A DNA stretch of 8,954 bases, taken from the NCBI GenBank assembly GCA_012959845.1, contig DUCL01000232.1, positions 1 to 8,954 on the forward strand. Reading direction: 5' to 3'. A program made the position numbers and the translations under genes. Positions 6,133 to 8,954 of this stretch are shown piece after piece. Below the pieces are notes generated by a model, which made no database searches, was not told where the DNA came from, and was given only the letters and a program-made list of their open reading frames with translations. This DNA comes from Candidatus Poseidoniales archaeon (GTDB taxonomy: Archaea > Thermoplasmatota > Poseidoniia > Poseidoniales > Poseidoniaceae). Each line of letters starts with the position of its first letter. Position 1 is the stretch's first letter.

Positions 6133-6931
6133 AAGTATCTCGTTTACTAAGTACAACATATGCTGGTATCGACCAACCTATTACTGCAATAATCCATGAA
6201 ATCGCAGAACCAAATAGGACCCCGTATTGTGGTAATGCCCAGATACTAACTATTGCATATACAGCAACACTTACTCCCCCTAACATCATCGGTCCTGCTG
6301 CACCTCTCGGAACTGTTGGGCCTTGAGCCATCCACAATGCAACCATGCTGGTTAAGAAAATCGCCGGAAATACTGCTGCAATACCGGCCACAAGTGGTTG
6401 GCCTTGGCTGGATAGCCAAACTGCAATTGCAATTGCAATTGCTGCGGCTAATCCTCTACATACTAAGACAATAAGTGAAACAGGGTGCTTTCCTTTCGGA
6501 GTTTCAGTTGCTCTCCAGTTGATGATAATAGATAGGAATAGCAGCATCAGCAACCCAATCAACCCTAAAGTGCCTGGAGAGAGGTCATTATCCAATGCAA
6601 TATTTGCAATTTTTAACAATATGATTGCACTGAGCGTCCAAATAAATAATGCTGAAATCGTTGTTATTAGAAGAGGGTTTGCTCTTTGTGATAAACGGGG
6701 TGGAACAATTATCCATACTGTCAAAAAAATGCCATTGACAAGCATACCAAGAGGGATTATTGCCATGCTCTTAACTAGAGCAATCTCGCCTCCAACCATA
6801 TACATTCCAGCAGCAGCGGGTACAATTGTTGAAGGAATAGTTCCCAATATCCCTCCGGTTAATCCGCCCCACTTCTCTATTGCCACTGTGACCATTGTAG
6901 CCACAAGCCCTGCGAATAAGGCGGAAATCAA
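6113..6931 (-). CDS. Polytopic membrane protein of unknown function with an internal four-helix duplication
   Basis: The 272-residue protein is almost wholly hydrophobic, with about nine predicted membrane helices. The halves look related: residues 8-48 (GLVATMVTVAIEK, then WGGLTGGILGTIPSTIV) resemble 160-204 (GLAAAIAIAIAVW, then GQPLVAGIAAVFPAIFL). Both have a Gly-rich turn followed by a Pro in the second helix of the unit. The layout appears to be 4 + 1 + 4, as in transporters that arose by duplication. I do not recognise the family; a remote link to DUF3147/GlpM-like four-helix proteins is only a thought. TTG 6931 is the only ATG/GTG/TTG between the upstream in-frame stop and the first helix. 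It lacks an SD, and a TATA-like box lies about 40 bases upstream. Codons for the Ala-Ile run at 163-171 form a TGCAAT hexamer repeat. It lies downstream of the Prx/Trx pair. Confidence 0.75.
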   Translation of the reverse strand: MISALFAGLVATMVTVAIEKWGGLTGGILGTIPSTIVPAAAGMYMVGGEIALVKSMAIIPLGMLVNGIFLTVWIIVPPRLSQRANPLLITTISALFIWTLSAIILLKIANIALDNDLSPGTLGLIGLLMLLFLSIIINWRATETPKGKHPVSLIVLVCRGLAAAIAIAIAVWLSSQGQPLVAGIAAVFPAIFLTSMVALWMAQGPTVPRGAAGPMMLGGVSVAVYAIVSIWALPQYGVLFGSAISWIIAVIGWSIPAYVVLSKRDTSIGSKS

Positions 6932-6968
6932 TACAGATTGACCAAGAATGAGATCACGACCTAATGTT

Positions 6969-6978
6969 ATTGTATATT
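6969..6978 (-). promoter_or_regulatory. Candidate TATA box for the membrane-protein gene
   Basis: On the minus strand AATATACAAT follows the stop of the thioredoxin-like gene by four bases. Initiation about 25 nt downstream would leave a leader of roughly 15 nt before TTG 6931, fitting the absence of an SD there. The membrane protein could thus be transcribed separately from, as well as with, the Prx/Trx genes. Confidence 0.45.
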
Positions 6979-6982
6979 CGTT

Positions 6983-7321
6983 TCAAATATACCGATTCAG
7001 ACGATTTGTTAGGCGCAATAGATTTCCGCCTGCCCACTCCTTGACCCTTTCACCATCAACATAAATCGCATTAAATGGAAGGACATCGACTTCTGACACC
7101 CATGGGTGAGCGATTTTGAAACGTCCAAGTCCTGGTGTATCAAGAATTAACTTTCCGAACCTCACACCATCTGGAGATTCCCCTGAATCAAACCATTCCT
7201 GCAATTCAGAAGTCCATTGTTCACAAGCAGCACAGCCATTTTTGCCGAGCATCAATACTGAAAGTGGAGAAGTAAGAAACTCTTCCCAGTCGTTTCTGCC
7301 GAGTATTTCTAATTCGGTCAA
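6983..7321 (-). CDS. Thioredoxin-like protein with CAAC active site
   Basis: The 112-residue protein shows a thioredoxin-like fold. The strand LSVLMLGKNG (20-29) leads into Cys30-Ala-Ala-Cys33 at the start of a helix (EQWTSELQEW), and VDVLPFNAIYVDGERVKEW (78-96) holds the Pro (P82) expected in cis opposite the active site, followed by the family's final strand pair and helix. The CAAC centre differs from classical WCGPC, and the segment between the two motifs has a short insertion (GESPDGVRFG). No signal peptide is seen, so it is cytoplasmic. TTG 7321 is the only usual start after the upstream in-frame stop and has GGTGA four bases in front. It lies 33 bases after the peroxiredoxin gene in the same direction; a role as its reductant is a reasonable inference. 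Confidence 0.85.
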   Translation of the reverse strand: MTELEILGRNDWEEFLTSPLSVLMLGKNGCAACEQWTSELQEWFDSGESPDGVRFGKLILDTPGLGRFKIAHPWVSEVDVLPFNAIYVDGERVKEWAGGNLLRLTNRLNRYI

Positions 7322-7325
7322 TAAA

Positions 7326-7330
7326 TCACC
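7326..7330 (-). promoter_or_regulatory. Shine-Dalgarno site supporting the TTG start of the thioredoxin-like gene
   Basis: The minus strand reads GGTGA, four bases (TTTA) before TTG 7321. It is the main support for using a TTG start here. Confidence 0.6.
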
Positions 7331-7354
7331 AAGTTGTCGGAGAGGATTTCTTAC

Positions 7355-7888
7355 TCAAGCGGCGAATGAGTCGCCTTTCTTCCAGTTTGCACCACATAGA
7401 CCGCCAACCATTGTTGCTTGACAGGTACGTAGTACCTCTGCAGGTGAGCGCCCAGCATCCATATTGTTGATGGACCACATCTGAACTTTACCTTCATCAT
7501 CAACCAATACACAGCCACGGAATCCGACACCTAAAGCGTCGTTCATCATTCCAAAACCATTTGTTACTTGGTGTGTAGTATCTGCTAGAACTGTGTGAGA
7601 AACTCCTTGTGGAAATATCTCCTTGTCGCCAAACCATGCAGAGTGTGAAAAGTATGAATCTGTAGAACAGCCAATTATTTCAATTCCATCATCAGCAAAG
7701 TCATCTTTTAGAGCTTCAAATCCAACAATTTCTGTTGGGCAGATAAAGGTGAAATCAAGTGGGTACCAATAAATTAGATGCCACTTACCTACATAGTCAT
7801 TTGATGAGACTACTTTGTTTTCACCATTTACGCATGCATTTGTTTTCCACTCAGGAGCCGGTTTTCCAATCATGTTTCCCATGTTCAT
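7355..7888 (-). CDS. Typical 2-Cys peroxiredoxin (AhpC/TSA family)
   Basis: The 177-residue protein reduces hydrogen peroxide and organic hydroperoxides. The signature YPLDFTFICPTE (42-53) includes the active-site Pro43, Thr47 and peroxidatic Cys50; the supporting Arg is probably R124 (FRGCVLVDDEG). Near the C-terminus, GGLCGANWKKG (162-172) holds the resolving Cys165. The usual motif is VCPANW, so the Pro after the resolving Cys is replaced by Gly. Length is close to AhpC. There is no YF-type C-terminal tail, so it may resist overoxidation. Two nearby starts exist: ATG 7888, only three bases after GAGGG, and ATG 7882, nine bases after it; the second has the better family N-terminus. A thioredoxin-like gene follows 33 bases later, and a putative operator lies upstream. 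Confidence 0.93.
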   Translation of the reverse strand: MNMGNMIGKPAPEWKTNACVNGENKVVSSNDYVGKWHLIYWYPLDFTFICPTEIVGFEALKDDFADDGIEIIGCSTDSYFSHSAWFGDKEIFPQGVSHTVLADTTHQVTNGFGMMNDALGVGFRGCVLVDDEGKVQMWSINNMDAGRSPAEVLRTCQATMVGGLCGANWKKGDSFAA

Positions 7889-7917
7889 TATCCCTCAAAC
7901 AAGGCTAGGTGGCTCAA

Positions 7918-7924
7918 GTATATC
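7918..7924 (-). promoter_or_regulatory. Candidate TATA box of the peroxiredoxin gene
   Basis: The minus strand reads GATATAC within CTTGATATACTTG. Initiation about 25 bases on would give a leader of only some 5-8 nt before ATG 7888. A second AT-rich candidate (ATATAATTATA, 7999-8009) lies further upstream, just after the small membrane protein gene; it would give a leader near 90 nt that includes the inverted repeat. Confidence 0.4.
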
Positions 7925-7932
7925 AAGAACAT

Positions 7933-7952
7933 TATTGCAATTTTGTGCAATA
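7933..7952 (-). promoter_or_regulatory. Putative operator: 7-6-7 inverted repeat before the peroxiredoxin gene
   Basis: TATTGCA (7933-7939) and TGCAATA (7946-7952) are exact inverted repeats with a six-base spacer. A further TTGCAA lies at 7957-7962, so the half-site core recurs at 10-12 base intervals, about one helical turn. The element ends some nine bases upstream of the TATA candidate, just beyond where a BRE would lie, a position used by archaeal activators. The regulator is unknown; a redox-responsive one would suit the gene it precedes. Confidence 0.45.
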
Positions 7953-8014
7953 TCATTTGCAATGCGATGAAAGAATTTTTTGATGTTAGGCGATTCATTA
8001 TAATTATATTTGGA

Positions 8015-8194
8015 TTATTCAGATTCCAAAAGTAGGCGTTGTTGCCTTTTCCTACGTGCTTCGAATTGTTGCCTTAATTCTATTTCCTCAAACTTACGCA
8101 GGATTTTTCTCCTCAAAAACCAGATGATTATCGCAACGGCAACCAATAAGAAAGGAAGCATTATCCATTCTTCAATTCCCCATTGCTCAAACAT
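8015..8194 (-). CDS. Small single-pass membrane protein with highly charged cytoplasmic tail
   Basis: This 59-residue gene is easily missed because of its size. The SD is strong (GAGGTGA at 8199-8205 on the minus strand, four bases before ATG 8194) and overlaps the ferredoxin stop. The protein begins MFEQWGIEEW, has one hydrophobic helix (about 11-27, IMLPFLLVAVAIIIWFL), then a basic juncture RRK and a long charged helix rich in Arg, Gln and Glu (33-57), probably cytoplasmic by the positive-inside rule. I recognise no family. Tight coupling to the ferredoxin suggests a membrane anchor or a small subunit of an electron-transfer assembly, but that is inference from context only. Confidence 0.75.
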   Translation of the reverse strand: MFEQWGIEEWIMLPFLLVAVAIIIWFLRRKILRKFEEIELRQQFEARRKRQQRLLLESE

Positions 8195-8198
8195 TATT

Positions 8199-8205
8199 TC
8201 ACCTC
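8199..8205 (-). promoter_or_regulatory. Shine-Dalgarno site of the small membrane protein, overlapping the ferredoxin stop
   Basis: The minus strand reads GAGGTGA, with the ferredoxin TGA (8204-8206) running into it. The same stop-within-SD layout (TGAGGTGG, 8553-8560) occurs between the unknown gene and the ferredoxin, pointing to a coupled three-gene unit. Confidence 0.7.
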
Positions 8206-8548
8206 AAATCGGCGGTCTCAAATCAATATCAACATCACCTTTTGGCAATCCAATACAACCTAATCTTGCTCCTTCATCAACTAAGAAATCATCTAAACCG
8301 GGTGGGAGAGGAGATGGCAATGGTACATCTCCCATCAATAGTGTAACCATGCATGACCCGCAAGTTCCCGATTTACAATTTGTCGGAACCTCAACTCCTG
8401 CCTCAATGGCATGTTCAACCAAAGTTTTTCCTTCAAGGTATGGTGTTTGGCCGATTAACTGAATCCCGCGTAAGAATCTAATTACCGGCGCTCCTTCATA
8501 ATCAAGTGTGTCAAAACCCACTTCGGCTGATACTGTCCCTGCGGACAT
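8204..8548 (-). CDS. Plant-type [2Fe-2S] ferredoxin
   Basis: The 114-residue protein has the cysteine ligand pattern of plant-type [2Fe-2S] ferredoxins: Cys58-x4-Cys63-x2-Cys66 in PTNCKSGTCGSCMVTL, and Cys98 in GARLGCIG 31 residues later. The upstream strand and helix TPYLEGKTLVEHAIEAGVEV fit the beta-grasp fold. An N-terminal extension of about 30 residues precedes the fold, and there is a Pro-rich insertion (PLPSPLPPG, 76-84) before the last ligand. It would be a soluble one-electron carrier; its partner reductase or acceptor is not in the window. ATG 8548 has GAGGTGG four bases upstream. It lies nine bases after the stop of an unknown gene and nine bases before the small membrane protein. 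Confidence 0.92.
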   Translation of the reverse strand: MSAGTVSAEVGFDTLDYEGAPVIRFLRGIQLIGQTPYLEGKTLVEHAIEAGVEVPTNCKSGTCGSCMVTLLMGDVPLPSPLPPGLDDFLVDEGARLGCIGLPKGDVDIDLRPPI

Positions 8549-8557
8549 AAATCCACC

Positions 8558-8954
8558 TCAACGGACATCCTTATGGCGAGTCCAGCGTCCAGTTTGCTTA
8601 TTGAAGAACAAACCTGCCTTCTTCATCCACTTGTTGAACTTGGTTGCGCCTGCACCTGTTCTTAGAATGAAATCTTCGCGGTCTTCTTGGGCTTGGATGT
8701 ACTCCTTGGCATCGAGTTTCTGGTCAATCCAATCATTGATTTCCATCAATCCACCAACTAGGTCACTCTCTTCAACTGCCTTAGAAACTTCATCTGCAGT
8801 TGCGCCTGTTTCTTCCAAATCTTTCTGAATCATTTGATTAACAGTACTAAAGTCCAAGGATGCTGGCTTTGGAGGAACTGGGTTGCGAGGCCCTGCTTCT
8901 TCATCGATGACGATTCGTGAACCATTGACAAGTCTATCCTCTACGATTCCGGCT
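8558..8954 (-). CDS. C-terminal part of an unrecognised protein (5' end outside window)
   Basis: The frame is open to the window edge, giving the last 131 residues; the TTG at 8857 is internal because the open frame continues upstream with similar composition. The visible part begins with a strand-like stretch (VNGSRIVIDEE), then a Pro-rich linker (GPRNPVPPKPAS, 21-32), an acidic helical region (about 33-90, rich in Glu, Asp, Gln) and a basic aromatic C-terminus (KFNKWMKKAGLFF and QTGRWTRHKDVR). There are no cysteines or membrane segments here. I do not recognise the family. It is the first visible gene of the unit holding the ferredoxin and small membrane protein, and its stop codon overlaps the ferredoxin SD, so it is probably functionally connected to them. 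Confidence 0.7.
   Translation of the reverse strand, partial: AGIVEDRLVNGSRIVIDEEAGPRNPVPPKPASLDFSTVNQMIQKDLEETGATADEVSKAVEESDLVGGLMEINDWIDQKLDAKEYIQAQEDREDFILRTGAGATKFNKWMKKAGLFFNKQTGRWTRHKDVR

Noticed and set aside
6422..6442. TGCAAT hexanucleotide tandem repeat
   Set aside because: It encodes alternating Ala-Ile in a membrane helix; a six-base unit keeps the frame, and three copies are too few to argue for phase variation.
6345..6941. Long plus-strand open frame (198 codons) opposite the membrane-protein gene
   Set aside because: It is antisense to a frame with clear membrane-helix periodicity; its own translation has no recognisable domain and no SD, and the open length follows from the hydrophobic codons on the other strand.
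7973..7980. T-rich run (TTTTTT) as a terminator
   Set aside because: The run is on the plus strand, but neighbouring genes are all on the minus strand, where it is an A run; it cannot serve as their U-tract terminator.
8558..8857. Independent 99-residue gene starting at TTG 8857
   Set aside because: The frame stays open with similar composition to the window edge, so this is the end of a larger protein rather than a separate gene.

Overview
The window looks like chromosomal DNA of an uncultured, AT-leaning euryarchaeon. Gene content and protein style best fit the marine Thermoplasmatota-related lineages (Marine Group II/III). That placement is inferred from gene order and sequence character, not from a phylogeny. 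The archaeal signature is the run Pus10 - ribosomal protein L21e - RNA polymerase subunit Rpo4/F - DUF655 protein - KsgA/Dim1, a conserved euryarchaeal translation/transcription cluster. Shine-Dalgarno (SD) sequences of the GGTGA/GAGGTG type precede many genes, TTG starts occur, and TATA-like boxes lie before several transcription units.

Layout. (1) 3-3255, plus strand: C-terminal part of tRNA pseudouridine synthase Pus10 carrying an inserted SAP-like domain, then L21e, Rpo4/F, a DUF655 helix-hairpin-helix protein with an RGG-like disordered N-terminus, and the 16S rRNA dimethyladenosine methyltransferase KsgA. All act in tRNA/rRNA maturation, the ribosome or transcription. (2) 3305-4306, plus: a CorA-type Mg2+ channel with intact GMN motif, starting at or within the end of ksgA. 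(3) 4303-4346: a compact nest of overlapping inverted repeats between corA and xseA. (4) 4356-6132, plus: bacterial-type exonuclease VII large and small subunits (4-nt overlap) and a small MIP18/DUF59-like protein with a CPCC motif. (5) 6113-7888, minus: 2-Cys peroxiredoxin, then a thioredoxin-like CxxC protein, then a nine-helix membrane protein built from an internal duplication. The first two form a probable redox operon; the membrane protein has its own TATA-like box. Its 3' end overlaps the DUF59 gene tail-to-tail by 20 nt. (6) 7889-8014: the peroxiredoxin upstream region, with TATA candidates and a 7-6-7 inverted repeat built on TTGCAA-like half-sites. (7) 8015-8954, minus: a 59-residue single-pass membrane protein, a plant-type [2Fe-2S] ferredoxin, and the C-terminal part of an unrecognised protein running off the window. 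These three genes sit within 12 nt of each other, and each internal stop codon overlaps the next gene's SD.

The left half is housekeeping information processing; the right half is redox chemistry and iron-sulfur electron transfer. I see no CRISPR array, insertion sequence, tRNA or rRNA gene, and no gene-free stretch above about 130 bases. No complete, plainly new multi-gene system stands out. The best leads are the SAP insertion in Pus10, the putative operator before the peroxiredoxin gene, the corA-xseA repeat nest, the ferredoxin / small membrane protein / unknown gene set, and the duplicated membrane protein next to the Prx/Trx pair.
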